Below, one piece after another: positions 7,740-16,936 of a DNA stretch of 64,000 nt. The position numbers and the translations under genes are program-made. Numbering within the stretch: the first letter of the stretch is position 1; each line of letters begins with the position of its first letter. Location: contig JBJHCW010000011.1 in the NCBI GenBank assembly GCA_050486205.1, positions 25,203 to 89,202 of the forward strand, written 5' to 3'. The stretch comes from PWQG01 sp050486205. Its GTDB lineage: Bacteria; Pseudomonadota; Gammaproteobacteria; Pseudomonadales; Pseudohongiellaceae. The notes below the pieces were generated by a model, which was given only the letters and a program-made list of their open reading frames with translations, was not told where the DNA came from and searched no databases.

Positions 7740-8918
7740 ATGCTCATTCACTTTTTTTTCACATTGCGCCGGGAAAATGTACCGGTCAGTATCGGGGAGC
7801 TGTTTTCGCTGATCGAGTGCCTGCGTGAGGACTACGCTTTCGCAGATCTGGAGAAATTCTATCTGCTGGCACGCCTGTGCATGGTCAAGGATGAGAAGCA
7901 TTTTGACAAGTTCGACCGGGCCTTTTCCCGTTACTTCAAGGATCTCGAGGCACTGGATGAGCTTCTGACTGCGGCAATTCCGGATGAGTGGCTGCGGCGG
8001 CAGTTTGAGGCCTCACTCACTGATGAAGAACGGGCGCAGATTCAGTCCATGGGCGGGCTGGACAAATTGCTTGAAGAGTTTCGCAAGCGCCTGGAAGAGC
8101 AGAAGAAAAGGCACCAGGGCGGCAACAAGTGGATTGGTACTGGTGGCACGTCGCCTTTTGGCGCTTATGGCTACAATCCAGAAGGTATCCGTATTGGCCA
8201 GGATGAAGGGCGTCAGGGCAAGGCAGCCAAAGTCTGGGATCAACGCAAGTACCGTGACCTGGATGACTCCATCGAGATCGGCACCCGCAACATCAAGTTG
8301 GCGCTACGCAGGCTGCGCAAGTTCGCCCGATCCGGCGCAGACGAGGAACTGGACATCGACGACACCATTTCGTCCACGGCCAGAAAAGGCGGGCTGCTGG
8401 ATATCAGAATGGTGCCCGAGCGTCACAACGCCGTCAAAGTGCTGCTGTTTTTTGACGTGGGCGGATCAATGGACCCCTACGTGCGCCTGTGCGAGGAACT
8501 TTTTTCTGCCGCACGCAGTGAGTTCAAACATATGGAGTATTTCTATTTCCATAACTTTATCTACGAGTCAGTATGGAAAAAAAGCCGTCGCAGAGTGTCC
8601 GAAACAACCCCTTTATTTGATATTCTTCACAAGTATGGCCGGGACTACAAGGTGATCTTTGTTGGTGATGCCAGCATGGCTCCTTATGAAATCACTCATC
8701 CGGGTGGCAGTATCGAACATTACAACGAAGAGGCCGGGGCTGTCTGGATGCAGCGACTGACCCGGACGTTTGACCACATGGTGTGGATCAATCCGGTAGG
8801 CAAACAGTACTGGGAACACAGCTATTCCACCAACATAGTGCGCGAATTGATTGATGACAGAATGTTCCCCCTGACCGTCAAGGGTCTGGAGGAGGCGATG
8901 ACTTTGTTGACGCGCTGA
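7740..8918 (+). CDS. VWA (CoxE-like) protein, MoxR partner
   Basis: 392-residue protein of the type encoded beside MoxR ATPases. The N-terminal part is helical and charged (REYAFADLEKFYLLARLCMVKDEKHFDKFDRAFSRYF-like region, about residues 30-65). A glycine-rich linker near 130-150 follows. The C-terminal VWA-type domain starts at VKVLLFFDVGGSMDPYV, a MIDAS-like DxGxS motif in which DVGGS replaces the usual DxSxS, so one metal-coordinating serine is changed. MoxR/VWA pairs act in activating metalloenzymes or assembling membrane complexes; the target here is not evident, because no oxidoreductase subunits follow. It starts with ATG six bases after the MoxR stop and ends well before fadD. Confidence 0.85.
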   Translation: MLIHFFFTLRRENVPVSIGELFSLIECLREDYAFADLEKFYLLARLCMVKDEKHFDKFDRAFSRYFKDLEALDELLTAAIPDEWLRRQFEASLTDEERAQIQSMGGLDKLLEEFRKRLEEQKKRHQGGNKWIGTGGTSPFGAYGYNPEGIRIGQDEGRQGKAAKVWDQRKYRDLDDSIEIGTRNIKLALRRLRKFARSGADEELDIDDTISSTARKGGLLDIRMVPERHNAVKVLLFFDVGGSMDPYVRLCEELFSAARSEFKHMEYFYFHNFIYESVWKKSRRRVSETTPLFDILHKYGRDYKVIFVGDASMAPYEITHPGGSIEHYNEEAGAVWMQRLTRTFDHMVWINPVGKQYWEHSYSTNIVRELIDDRMFPLTVKGLEEAMTLLTR

Positions 8919-8980
8919 TCGACGCATTGTGTCTTGACCGGAAACCCCTGTTGAGCAACTACAATAAAAGAGGTTACAGC

Positions 8981-10651
8981 ATGTATTCAGCACCACCACT
9001 GGAGAAAACACAGGATCTTGATCCTGAGCAGTTTGCCACGCTTGGTCACATGTTCGAGCATGTCTTTGCCAAATGGGCAGACAAGCCTGCATTCACTTGT
9101 ATGGGACACACGCTGACCTATCGTGACCTGGATGAGCGTAGCGCGCAACTGGCCGCCTGGCTGCGCGAAAATACCGACCTTCAGCCTGGTGACCGGATTG
9201 CCATACAGTTGCCCAATGTGCTGCAGTTTCCAATCAGTGTGGTGGCTGCGCTGCGCGCCGGCCTGGTGATTGTGAACACAAATCCGCTGTATACGGCCCG
9301 GGAGATGAAGCATCAGTTCAAGGATTCAGGTGCCCGGGCAGTCATCGTGCTGGCGAATTTTGGTGATCGGTTGCAGAAGGTGATAGCGGAAACCGATATC
9401 AAACACGTGATCATCACAGAAATCGGTGACGAGTTGCCGGGATTCAAGCGCGTTCTGGTCAATGCCGTCATTCGTTATGTCAAGAAAATGGTGCCCCGTT
9501 TTTCGCTGCCAACGTCGAATAAATGGCGTGAGATCATGCGGGCCGAGTGCAAGGTTGACGGGCGGGAACTGGTCGATGCTGGCACCGATGTTGCCATAGT
9601 GTTGTATACAGGAGGCACTACGGGCCTGGCAAAAGGTGCCATGTTGACGCATTCAAACCTGTTATGGAACATGATGCAGCTGCGCTCAGCCAGCCGTGAT
9701 CTGATCAATGATGGCGAGGACACCATTCTGGCGCCCTTGCCGCTCTATCATACCTATGCCTTCATGCTCCATGTGCTCTCCCAGAGTTATGCCGGCAACA
9801 ACAATGTGCTGATCCCCAACCCCAGGGACATCCCCGGACTGATCAAGACCATGAAAGAGTACAGGATCAACGGCATGGTTGGCATCAACACGCTGTACCT
9901 TGCACTTTGTCGAAGTGACGCCATCAACGAGGTCGATTTCAGTGGGCTCAAGTTCTGCGGGGCCGGTGGTATGGCCATGAGTGTAAGTGTGTCACGCGAA
10001 TGGCACAGCATCACCAATTGTGAAGTGACCGAAGGATACGGGCTGACTGAATGCTCACCCGTAGTGACCGTCAACCCACATGATCGCAACAAGATTGGCA
10101 CCGTTGGACAGCCCGTACCTGAAACCAGCGTCAAGCTGGTTGATGACAACGGCCAGGAAGTCAGCGGGGATGAGCGCGGGGAATTATGGGTCAAGGGCCC
10201 CCAGGTGATGAAGGGGTACTGGCAGAACGAACAGGCCACCCGCGATTCAATTACAGAAGATGGCTGGTTCAAGACCGGTGACTACGCACAGATCGACAGC
10301 GAAGGTTACGTGAAGATTGTTGATCGCAAGAAAGACCTGATCATAGTGTCAGGATTTAACGTCTTCCCGAGTGAAGTGGAGGAGGTGGTCAATTCACATC
10401 CGGGTGTTTCCGAAAGTGCCGCAATCGGTATCCCTGATGAAAAAAGTGGAGAGATCATCAAGCTGTTTGTGGTCAAGCGTGACGACGTACTGACTGTGGA
10501 CGATGTTGTGGCGCATTGCCGCGAGAATCTCACCAACTACAAAGTGCCCAGGGAGATAGTGTTCGCCGAAGACCTGCCCAAATCCAATGTGGGCAAGATA
10601 CTCCGGCGTGAGCTGCGTGAGCAGGAGATGAAAGAGCGGGGACAGCAATAG
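8981..10651 (+). CDS. fadD: Long-chain fatty-acid-CoA ligase
   Basis: 556-residue acyl-CoA synthetase activating long-chain fatty acids with ATP and CoA at the inner membrane, for beta-oxidation. Adenylation motifs are present: YTGGTTGLAKGAML (P-loop), GYGLTECSP, the hinge-lysine region VDRKKDLIIVSGFNVFPSEVEE (the FadD signature) and the catalytic-lysine segment KSNVGKILRREL. Length and motifs match E. coli FadD (561 residues) closely. The ATG at 8981 is preceded by AGAGG; an upstream in-frame ATG at 8927 would add 18 unrelated residues. A single downstream gene of this kind is seen, so there is no tandem fadD pair as in pseudomonads within the window. Confidence 0.93.
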   Translation: MYSAPPLEKTQDLDPEQFATLGHMFEHVFAKWADKPAFTCMGHTLTYRDLDERSAQLAAWLRENTDLQPGDRIAIQLPNVLQFPISVVAALRAGLVIVNTNPLYTAREMKHQFKDSGARAVIVLANFGDRLQKVIAETDIKHVIITEIGDELPGFKRVLVNAVIRYVKKMVPRFSLPTSNKWREIMRAECKVDGRELVDAGTDVAIVLYTGGTTGLAKGAMLTHSNLLWNMMQLRSASRDLINDGEDTILAPLPLYHTYAFMLHVLSQSYAGNNNVLIPNPRDIPGLIKTMKEYRINGMVGINTLYLALCRSDAINEVDFSGLKFCGAGGMAMSVSVSREWHSITNCEVTEGYGLTECSPVVTVNPHDRNKIGTVGQPVPETSVKLVDDNGQEVSGDERGELWVKGPQVMKGYWQNEQATRDSITEDGWFKTGDYAQIDSEGYVKIVDRKKDLIIVSGFNVFPSEVEEVVNSHPGVSESAAIGIPDEKSGEIIKLFVVKRDDVLTVDDVVAHCRENLTNYKVPREIVFAEDLPKSNVGKILRRELREQEMKERGQQ

Positions 10652-10667
10652 ATATCGTGAGCCAGCC

Positions 10668-13600
10668 GTGACGGAGAGTGCCTGTGTTATCAGCATGCCG
10701 ATTGAATACCCTGAGTCCTTGCCGGTATCGGCCCGTCGCGAGGAGATTGCGCGCGCGCTGAAGGATCACCAGGTTGTGGTGGTTGCTGGCGAGACTGGCT
10801 CCGGAAAGACAACCCAGATACCCAAGATATGCCTGGACTGCGGTTACGGGCGCAAGGGGCTGATTGGTCATACACAGCCCCGGCGACTGGCCGCCCGTTC
10901 GGTTGCTGCCCGTATTGCTGAAGAGCTGAAGGAGCCGCTGGGTCGAGGTGTTGGTTATCAGGTTCGTTTCAACGATCACACCGGTCCTGATACCTGCATA
11001 AAACTGATGACCGATGGCATTTTGCTGAACGAAATTCAACGGGACCGTGAACTTCGCAAGTATGAAGTACTGATCATTGATGAGGCCCACGAGCGCAGTC
11101 TGAACATCGACTTTTTGCTGGGGTATCTGAGGCAGTTGCTTGCACGACGAAGTGACCTCAAGGTCATCATCACATCAGCCACCATTGATGTTGAAAAATT
11201 TTCTGCACATTTCAGCAATGCACCCATCATTTCCGTCTCCGGACGCAGTTTTCCGGTAGACGTAGTCTATCAGGATCCGGAAGAGTCAGAGGCGATCACA
11301 CACAGTGATGACCGGTTGACCGAATCGGTGTTGTCGGCGCTGGCGCGCATTGTGACGATGGATCGGGAGCGAGGCTCCACCGGGGATGTGCTTGTCTTTC
11401 TCAGTGGTGAGCGGGAGATTCGTGATGTGGCCCAGGCGCTGCGCAAACGCCCGTTGGCCGATACTGAAGTGTTGCCACTTTACGCGCGCCTGTCGCAGAC
11501 CGAGCAGAAAAGAATCTTTCAGCCCCATCGTGGTCGCAGAGTGGTGCTTTCCACCAACGTGGCCGAAACTTCACTCACCGTGCCCGGCATAGTTTATGTG
11601 GTTGACAGCGGTCTGGCGCGTATCAGTCGTTACAGTGTGGCCAGCAAGGTACAACGACTGCCCATCGAACCTGTGTCCAGAGCAAGTGCCAATCAGCGGG
11701 CAGGGCGATGTGGTCGAGTAGCGCCAGGTGTCTGTATCAGGCTCTACAGCCTCGACGATTATCTGTCCCGTCCCGAATTCACTGATCCAGAGATTCAGCG
11801 CACCAATCTTAGCGCAGTCATCCTGCAGATGCTTCTGCTACGACTGGGTGATATAGAGAATTTTCCGTTTGTTGAGCCGCCGGCGCAGCGCGCGATCAAT
11901 GACGGTTTCAGACTGTTGTCCGAGCTGGGTGCGATAGATGACCAACGAAGGATCACTGCTCTTGGTCGCAAAATGGCACGTCTGCCGACTGACCCAAGGC
12001 TCGCCCGTATGTTGCTGGCAGCACAGCAATGGCATTGTGTGTATGAAATGCTGATCATTGTTTCTGCATTGAGCATTCAGGATCCTCGTGAACATCCGGT
12101 TGAACGGCGAGAGGCTGCGCGCCAGAAACACGAACAATTTGTCCATCCGGATTCGGATTTCCTTTCCCTGGTCACTCTCTGGCGGCAGTTCGAGGCCCGG
12201 CGCCAGGTCCTGACGCAGGGGGAGCTGCGCAGATTCTGTCGGGATAATTTTCTGAACTTCATGCGTATGCGTGAATGGCGCGAAACCCATCGGCAACTGA
12301 TGCTGGCCTGCCAACAGGTGGGCATTGATGTTCGCGGGATGACCAGGATGGATGATCTTGACTACGATGTGGGTGGCCAGCATGAGGCAGTTCATCGGGC
12401 AATTCTTGCCGGCTCGCTCAATCAGATTGGCCAACTGACTGACGATCGTCAGTATCTGGGCAGTCGCAGTCGCCGGTTTTCACTGTTCCCGACTTCGGTA
12501 TTGTCACGACGCAAGTTGCGCTGGGTGGTGACGGCCGAACTTGTGGAAACGAGTCGATTGTTTGCCATGCTGGCTGGTCGGGTGGAACCGGAATGGATTG
12601 AGGATGCCGCTGGTACGCTGGTGCGCCGCGAGTATCTTTCACCGCACTGGTCGAGCAAACGCGGTGAAGTCATGGCGTGGGAAAAGGTCAGCCTGTTTGG
12701 GGTGGTCCTGATCGAAAAGCGCCGCGTATCCTATGGTGCCATCGACCCGGTGATCAGTCGTGAACTGTTTCTGCGTGAAGCGCTTGTCGGGCAGTCGCTG
12801 GCTACGCGTCACGGATTTCTGGCACACAACCGGGCGCTGCGTGAGAGCATCCGCCGCGATGAGGAAAAACAACGCCGGCCCGACATGTTGGTGGCTGACG
12901 AAGAAATCTACGCCTTTTATGCAGACAGGGTTCCTGATCACGTCAACAACCTGCGCAGTTTTGAAAAATGGTGCCGCAGTGTTGATGCGGATAGATCGCG
13001 CGTGTTGCACATGGAGCGTGATGACCTGCTTCGCAAGGAGTCCGACGAAGATGTGCAGCAGTCTTTTCCCGATCATGCCAGCATTGCGCAGAACCGGTTG
13101 AAGATTGAGTACCGCTTTTCCCCGGGGAGTGATGAGGATGGTGTCAGCATTGATGTGCCCGCTGCAATCCTGGGCAGTATGAGCGAAGTTGATCTGGACT
13201 GGGCCGTACCGGGTCAACTGGAGGAGAAGGCTGTAGCCCTGCTGAAAGCACTGCCAAAATCCTTGAGAAAACAGTTCATGCCAATACCTGACTTTGTACG
13301 AAAGGCGCTACAGGGCGTTGAGCCCGGCAAAATTTCGCTGCGGCGTGTGTTGCTTGAGAAGGCGGCGAGAATCAAGGGGGTGACCATAGACCCGGCGGCC
13401 TGGGATAACGTGGAGTTGCCTTCACACCTGCGCACCCGGATCCGGGTGCTGGACGGGCAGGGTAAGGAGCTGGCGCTTGGCCGCGACCTGAAAAGCCTGC
13501 AGGCGCGTGTGGCGGCAACGTTCCAGGAAACTGAAACTGCGTTGCAGGCTGTCAGCCATCCGCTGGAATGCAGGTCCCTTCGGGACTGGCCTGCTTCAGC

Positions 13601-14423
13601 ATTGCCGGAGCAGGTAGCGCTTGAGCAGGGGATTACCTTGTTGCGTTATCCCGCACTGGTCGATGAAGGTTCGTCGGTGGCAGTACAACTGTTTGATGAT
13701 GTTGATGTGGCAATGCGCCATCATCGCCTGGGTGTTGCCCGCCTGCTGATGCTACGCACGCCGCAGCAGCGCCAGTTGCTGGACAGGCGCATCCGTGATC
13801 TGAAGCGCTCCCTGGGCCTGAAGTTGCCGGGTCAGATCGAGGCCTTTGGCAGCAATGTGTTGGCAGGAATTTATTGTCAGCACTTTCAACCGCTGGCAGA
13901 ACCTGTGCGAGACGCTGAGAGTTTTGCCAAACTGCTGGATCGGGGCAGGATGGATTTGCTGGATGAAGGAGAACGGCTGATCAGGCTTGTGGAGCAGGTC
14001 ATTTCATTGCACTTCAGTGCGCGTCAGCGCCTGTCCCGGACGAAGGACACCTTGTCCCGAACCATTGCGGACGATGTTGACCAGCAGTTGCATACCCTGA
14101 TGCCAGCCGATTTCCCACTGTCAATTGCTGATGGCTGGTTGCGTGAATACCCCCGCTATTTCAGGGCGCTGGAACTGCGGTTGGAAAAGTTGCCGCGTGG
14201 CGAAGCCGCTGATGAGGCAAACTGCCAGGTGCTGGCCCGCCTGCAGTCCCGATTTGACGCCATGTGTACCGGTGAGTCAGCCCCGTCCGGCCTGGAAGAT
14301 TTTCCCGTGTTGCTGCAGGAGCTTCGTGTCTCCCTGTTTGCACAATCGTTGGGTACCCGAATGCCGGTATCCGGGCGGCGGCTCGAACGCCGCCTGGATG
14401 AAGCCAGTCGCACACTGCTGTAA
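10668..14423 (+). CDS. hrpA: ATP-dependent RNA helicase HrpA
   Basis: 1251-residue DEAH-box helicase. HrpA unwinds RNA and in E. coli helps rescue stalled ribosomes and process certain mRNAs. The motifs are GETGSGKTTQ (I, residues 41-50), TQPRRLAARS (Ia), IIDEAHERSLNIDFLLGYL (II), ITSATID (III), STNVAETSLTVPGIVYVVDSG (V) and QRAGRCGRVAPGVCIRLY (VI). The helicase-associated and OB domains follow, and then the long C-terminal region (DUF3418) that marks HrpA rather than HrpB. It begins with a GTG at 10668; the ATG at 10695 is an alternative nine codons in. Either start lacks about 60 N-terminal residues present in E. coli HrpA. Confidence 0.95.
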   Translation: MTESACVISMPIEYPESLPVSARREEIARALKDHQVVVVAGETGSGKTTQIPKICLDCGYGRKGLIGHTQPRRLAARSVAARIAEELKEPLGRGVGYQVRFNDHTGPDTCIKLMTDGILLNEIQRDRELRKYEVLIIDEAHERSLNIDFLLGYLRQLLARRSDLKVIITSATIDVEKFSAHFSNAPIISVSGRSFPVDVVYQDPEESEAITHSDDRLTESVLSALARIVTMDRERGSTGDVLVFLSGEREIRDVAQALRKRPLADTEVLPLYARLSQTEQKRIFQPHRGRRVVLSTNVAETSLTVPGIVYVVDSGLARISRYSVASKVQRLPIEPVSRASANQRAGRCGRVAPGVCIRLYSLDDYLSRPEFTDPEIQRTNLSAVILQMLLLRLGDIENFPFVEPPAQRAINDGFRLLSELGAIDDQRRITALGRKMARLPTDPRLARMLLAAQQWHCVYEMLIIVSALSIQDPREHPVERREAARQKHEQFVHPDSDFLSLVTLWRQFEARRQVLTQGELRRFCRDNFLNFMRMREWRETHRQLMLACQQVGIDVRGMTRMDDLDYDVGGQHEAVHRAILAGSLNQIGQLTDDRQYLGSRSRRFSLFPTSVLSRRKLRWVVTAELVETSRLFAMLAGRVEPEWIEDAAGTLVRREYLSPHWSSKRGEVMAWEKVSLFGVVLIEKRRVSYGAIDPVISRELFLREALVGQSLATRHGFLAHNRALRESIRRDEEKQRRPDMLVADEEIYAFYADRVPDHVNNLRSFEKWCRSVDADRSRVLHMERDDLLRKESDEDVQQSFPDHASIAQNRLKIEYRFSPGSDEDGVSIDVPAAILGSMSEVDLDWAVPGQLEEKAVALLKALPKSLRKQFMPIPDFVRKALQGVEPGKISLRRVLLEKAARIKGVTIDPAAWDNVELPSHLRTRIRVLDGQGKELALGRDLKSLQARVAATFQETETALQAVSHPLECRSLRDWPASALPEQVALEQGITLLRYPALVDEGSSVAVQLFDDVDVAMRHHRLGVARLLMLRTPQQRQLLDRRIRDLKRSLGLKLPGQIEAFGSNVLAGIYCQHFQPLAEPVRDAESFAKLLDRGRMDLLDEGERLIRLVEQVISLHFSARQRLSRTKDTLSRTIADDVDQQLHTLMPADFPLSIADGWLREYPRYFRALELRLEKLPRGEAADEANCQVLARLQSRFDAMCTGESAPSGLEDFPVLLQELRVSLFAQSLGTRMPVSGRRLERRLDEASRTLL

Positions 14424-14559
14424 TCGGGTCGGCGTGAGAGCATTTGTCGTAAGTGAGTCGGGGATGTGAAAGGCGTGGGATTTCTGAAATAATGATCCCG
14501 ATCTTGCCTGTCCGGAAAATCAGGTAGTCTTTTGTGCAGCAGGACATGAGGATATTTCA

Positions 14560-15261
14560 GTGAAACGGTGCTCCACATCATTGTTTGCATTTGCCCTGGC
14601 ACTCATGCTGGGCGTGGCTCCCCTGGGAGCGACAGCCTCTGACAGCGATCCCTGGGAGGGCATGAATCAGCGCATCTTCACTTTCAACAAATTCATGGAT
14701 GACAGATTCATCCGTCCGGTTGCGGAAACCTATCGCGAACACATACCGCGGCCGGTTCAGCGTGGTGTGCGTAATTTTTTCGGTAACCTGAACGATGTCA
14801 CCGTGCTGCTGAATAATGTATTGCAGCTGAAATTGGGTAATGCCGCCAGTGATACTGGTCGATTGCTCATCAATACCACTGTCGGGCTGGGTGGATTCAT
14901 GGATCCAGCCACCGCCGCCGGGCTTGAACGCAACAATGAAGATTTTGGCCAGACGCTGGGGTACTGGGGCGTGCGGCCGGGCCCGTACCTGGTGTTGCCG
15001 TTTTATGGGCCAAGCACAGTACGTGACGCTTTCGGGCTGGCGGTTGATGTGTACAGCAGCCCTATCAACTACGTCGACGATGTTTCCACGCGCAACAGCC
15101 TGCATGCGTCGAACCTGCTTGATGCCCGCGTCGAAGCCCTGCAGTTGGACACCATGATGTTTGGCGACGAATATATCTTCATGCGTGAAGCCTATCTTCA
15201 GCAAAGAGCCTATCTGGTCAGCGACGGGGAAGTGGAGGATGACTGGGATGAGTGGGATTGA
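14560..15261 (+). CDS. mlaA: MlaA/VacJ-family protein lacking a lipobox
   Basis: 233-residue MlaA (VacJ) homologue, the outer-membrane component that removes mislocalised phospholipids from the outer leaflet and hands them to MlaC. The family core is clear: DPWEGMNQRIFTFNKFMD (about residues 29-46), VRNFFGNLNDVTVLLNNVLQ, GRLLINTTVGLGGFMDPAT, EDFGQTLGYWGVRPGPYLVLPFYGPSTVRDAFG and PINYVDDV. The start is GTG at 14560, supported by GAGGA seven bases upstream. The N-terminus is a Sec signal with a likely cut after ATA (residues 24-26). Unlike E. coli MlaA, there is no lipobox cysteine; the only early cysteine is residue 4, before the hydrophobic core. The protein therefore may not be lipidated. 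No mlaBCDEF genes are adjacent. Confidence 0.92.
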   Translation: MKRCSTSLFAFALALMLGVAPLGATASDSDPWEGMNQRIFTFNKFMDDRFIRPVAETYREHIPRPVQRGVRNFFGNLNDVTVLLNNVLQLKLGNAASDTGRLLINTTVGLGGFMDPATAAGLERNNEDFGQTLGYWGVRPGPYLVLPFYGPSTVRDAFGLAVDVYSSPINYVDDVSTRNSLHASNLLDARVEALQLDTMMFGDEYIFMREAYLQQRAYLVSDGEVEDDWDEWD

Positions 15262-15286
15262 CACGTCGGATGCCGGCGGGTCGCTG

Positions 15287-15748
15287 TCATTCAGGTCGGT
15301 CCCGCGCAGTGAGCTTGGCCCGGATGAAATCACTGTGTGAGACATAGATCAGGTCCGCGGTCTTGCGGATCATCTGTTCTTCGTATTTGTCCAGAACAGT
15401 ATCGGCATAAGCAATACGCCACATATTCTCAATCAGGCGGACCTTGTCGGCATAACTGTAACTGTCATTGACCAGGCTGGTGAATTCATACAGTGACGTT
15501 GCGTCGCGCAGTTCAGCCTCTGCCAGTTCGCTGATCTTCAGCAGTGCGGCCTGATCCAGGTCGAAGGTGCTGCGCAGCACTTCCCGGTAAGCCGCTTCCT
15601 CCTCCCGGCTGATTTTCTTGTCGGTCTTCATCAGTTCCATCAGCAGCGCCGCGCTGGCCAGTTGTACCCGGCATACACGATCGGTGTCACTCTGCTCTTC
15701 AGATACGGCCAGTCGATCTTCAAAAAATTGTGTGATGGCTTTCAGCAT
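15287..15748 (-). CDS. TerB-like domain protein
   Basis: 153-residue cytoplasmic protein resembling the TerB/DjlA-N-like all-helical family (COG4103). Conserved-looking features are the LASAALLMELMKTDKKISREEEAAYREVL helix pair (about residues 30-58), and LIENMWRIAYADTVLDKYEEQMIRKTADLI near the C-terminus, with the acidic-residue pattern typical of this fold. Function unknown; TerB-like proteins have been linked to metal or membrane stress, but nothing nearby supports that here. The ATG at 15748 has AGGGA upstream; in-frame starts further up run back into dusA. It follows dusA on the same strand with a 40-bp gap and is convergent with mlaA. Confidence 0.8.
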   Translation of the reverse strand: MLKAITQFFEDRLAVSEEQSDTDRVCRVQLASAALLMELMKTDKKISREEEAAYREVLRSTFDLDQAALLKISELAEAELRDATSLYEFTSLVNDSYSYADKVRLIENMWRIAYADTVLDKYEEQMIRKTADLIYVSHSDFIRAKLTARDRPE

Positions 15749-15788
15749 TGGGATCCCTGTTACTGCGTGGAGGTCAAGACAGTCCCGA

Positions 15789-16808
15789 TCATCGTACCAT
15801 GGCCACTGCGTCTTCCAGCACGCTGATGCCGGCATCGGGACGATGTGCATTCTCGCTGAGATGACGTCGGAATTGGCGTCCACCGGGTACGTTGCGGAAC
15901 AGGCCAAGAATGTGACGGGTCATGTGTTGAAGCGGTGTACCTTCATCCAGTTCCCTGGCCACGTAGGGCAGGTAGGCGTCGAGAATCCTTTCCCGCGCCA
16001 GTGGTTGTTGCAGTTGTGTTACTGCTTCTGGTTTCTTGTGCAGGTCCTGGAAAAGTACCTGGTCAACCCCGGACAGCACGTAGGGGTTCTGGTAGGCCTC
16101 GCGGCCCATCATGATCCCATCCAGCGGCACTGCATCATCGCACTGGGCTGAGCCGTTGATCAGGTCGCGTGCAGCCTCCAGCGAGGTGATACCGCCATTG
16201 ATGACCATGGTGAGTTCAGGGTACCGGGCTTTCATGCGCATCACCCTGGCATAGTTCAGTGGCGGTACCTCGCGATTCTCTTTCGGACTCAGTCCCTTGA
16301 GAATGGCAATGCGTGCATGAAGGATGAAGTGTCGACAGCCGTGCTCAGCAACCGTTTCAATGAAGCGAATCAGGAATTCATCTGAATCATTCTCATCAAT
16401 GCCGATACGTGATTTGACCGTGACGGTTTTGTTGCTGGCTGACTGCATTGCAGCCACACAGCGACCGACCAGCGCCGGTTCGTTCATCAGACACGCACCA
16501 AAGCGTCCGGACTGTACCCGGTCACTGGGGCAGCCAACATTCAGATTGATTTCGTCATACCCGGCTGCATCGGCTATTGCTGCGCAGCGCGCCAGCGCGT
16601 CGGGATCACTGCCGCCAAGCTGGATCGCAACCGGGTGCTCGGCAGGGTCAAATCGCAGAAATCGCGAGGTATTCCCGTAGAGCAGTGCACCCGTGGTGAC
16701 CATTTCCGTATACAGCCGTGCCCGCCGCGACAGCAGACGAAGGAAATAACGCTCATGGCGATCTGTCCAGTCCAGCATGGGGGCAACACAGAAGCGAAAT
16801 TCGGACAT
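15789..16808 (-). CDS. dusA: tRNA-dihydrouridine(20/20a) synthase DusA
   Basis: 339-residue FMN-dependent enzyme reducing uridine to dihydrouridine in the tRNA D-loop. The Dus signature is full: VAPMLDWTDRHERYFLRLLSRRA-type N-terminus (about residues 7-28), EINLNVGCPSDRVQSGRFGACLM with the catalytic cysteine, VTVKSRIGIDENDS, and the flavin phosphate region VINGGITSLEAA with GIMMGREAYQNPY. The E-N-D-S insert and the FCVAPMLDWTD start mark the DusA subgroup rather than DusB or DusC. It is divergent from gltX with a 128-bp gap. Confidence 0.95.
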   Translation of the reverse strand: MSEFRFCVAPMLDWTDRHERYFLRLLSRRARLYTEMVTTGALLYGNTSRFLRFDPAEHPVAIQLGGSDPDALARCAAIADAAGYDEINLNVGCPSDRVQSGRFGACLMNEPALVGRCVAAMQSASNKTVTVKSRIGIDENDSDEFLIRFIETVAEHGCRHFILHARIAILKGLSPKENREVPPLNYARVMRMKARYPELTMVINGGITSLEAARDLINGSAQCDDAVPLDGIMMGREAYQNPYVLSGVDQVLFQDLHKKPEAVTQLQQPLARERILDAYLPYVARELDEGTPLQHMTRHILGLFRNVPGGRQFRRHLSENAHRPDAGISVLEDAVAMVR

Positions 16809-16871
16809 GTCTGGCCAACACCATTTGATGTAAATCCAAGGGGCGCTGATTATACCGGTTCGTCACCCGCT

Positions 16872-16901
16872 GTTACAGACACAGTGCGGATGACGTATAA
16901 T
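16872..16901 (+). promoter_or_regulatory. Predicted promoter for gltX
   Basis: A perfect TATAAT at 16896-16901 is preceded by GTTACA at 16872-16877 at 18-bp spacing. Transcription would start near 16908, about 30 bases before the gltX ATG. The -10 is strong and the -35 matches four of six. Confidence 0.6.
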
Positions 16902-16936
16902 GCCGGCCCGTTGATCACAGGTATTCGAGAGGCATC

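Noticed and set aside
8935..8966. TTGACC and TACAAT before fadD as a promoter.
   Set aside because: The spacer would be 20 bp, and the start would fall on the fadD ribosome-binding site, leaving almost no leader.
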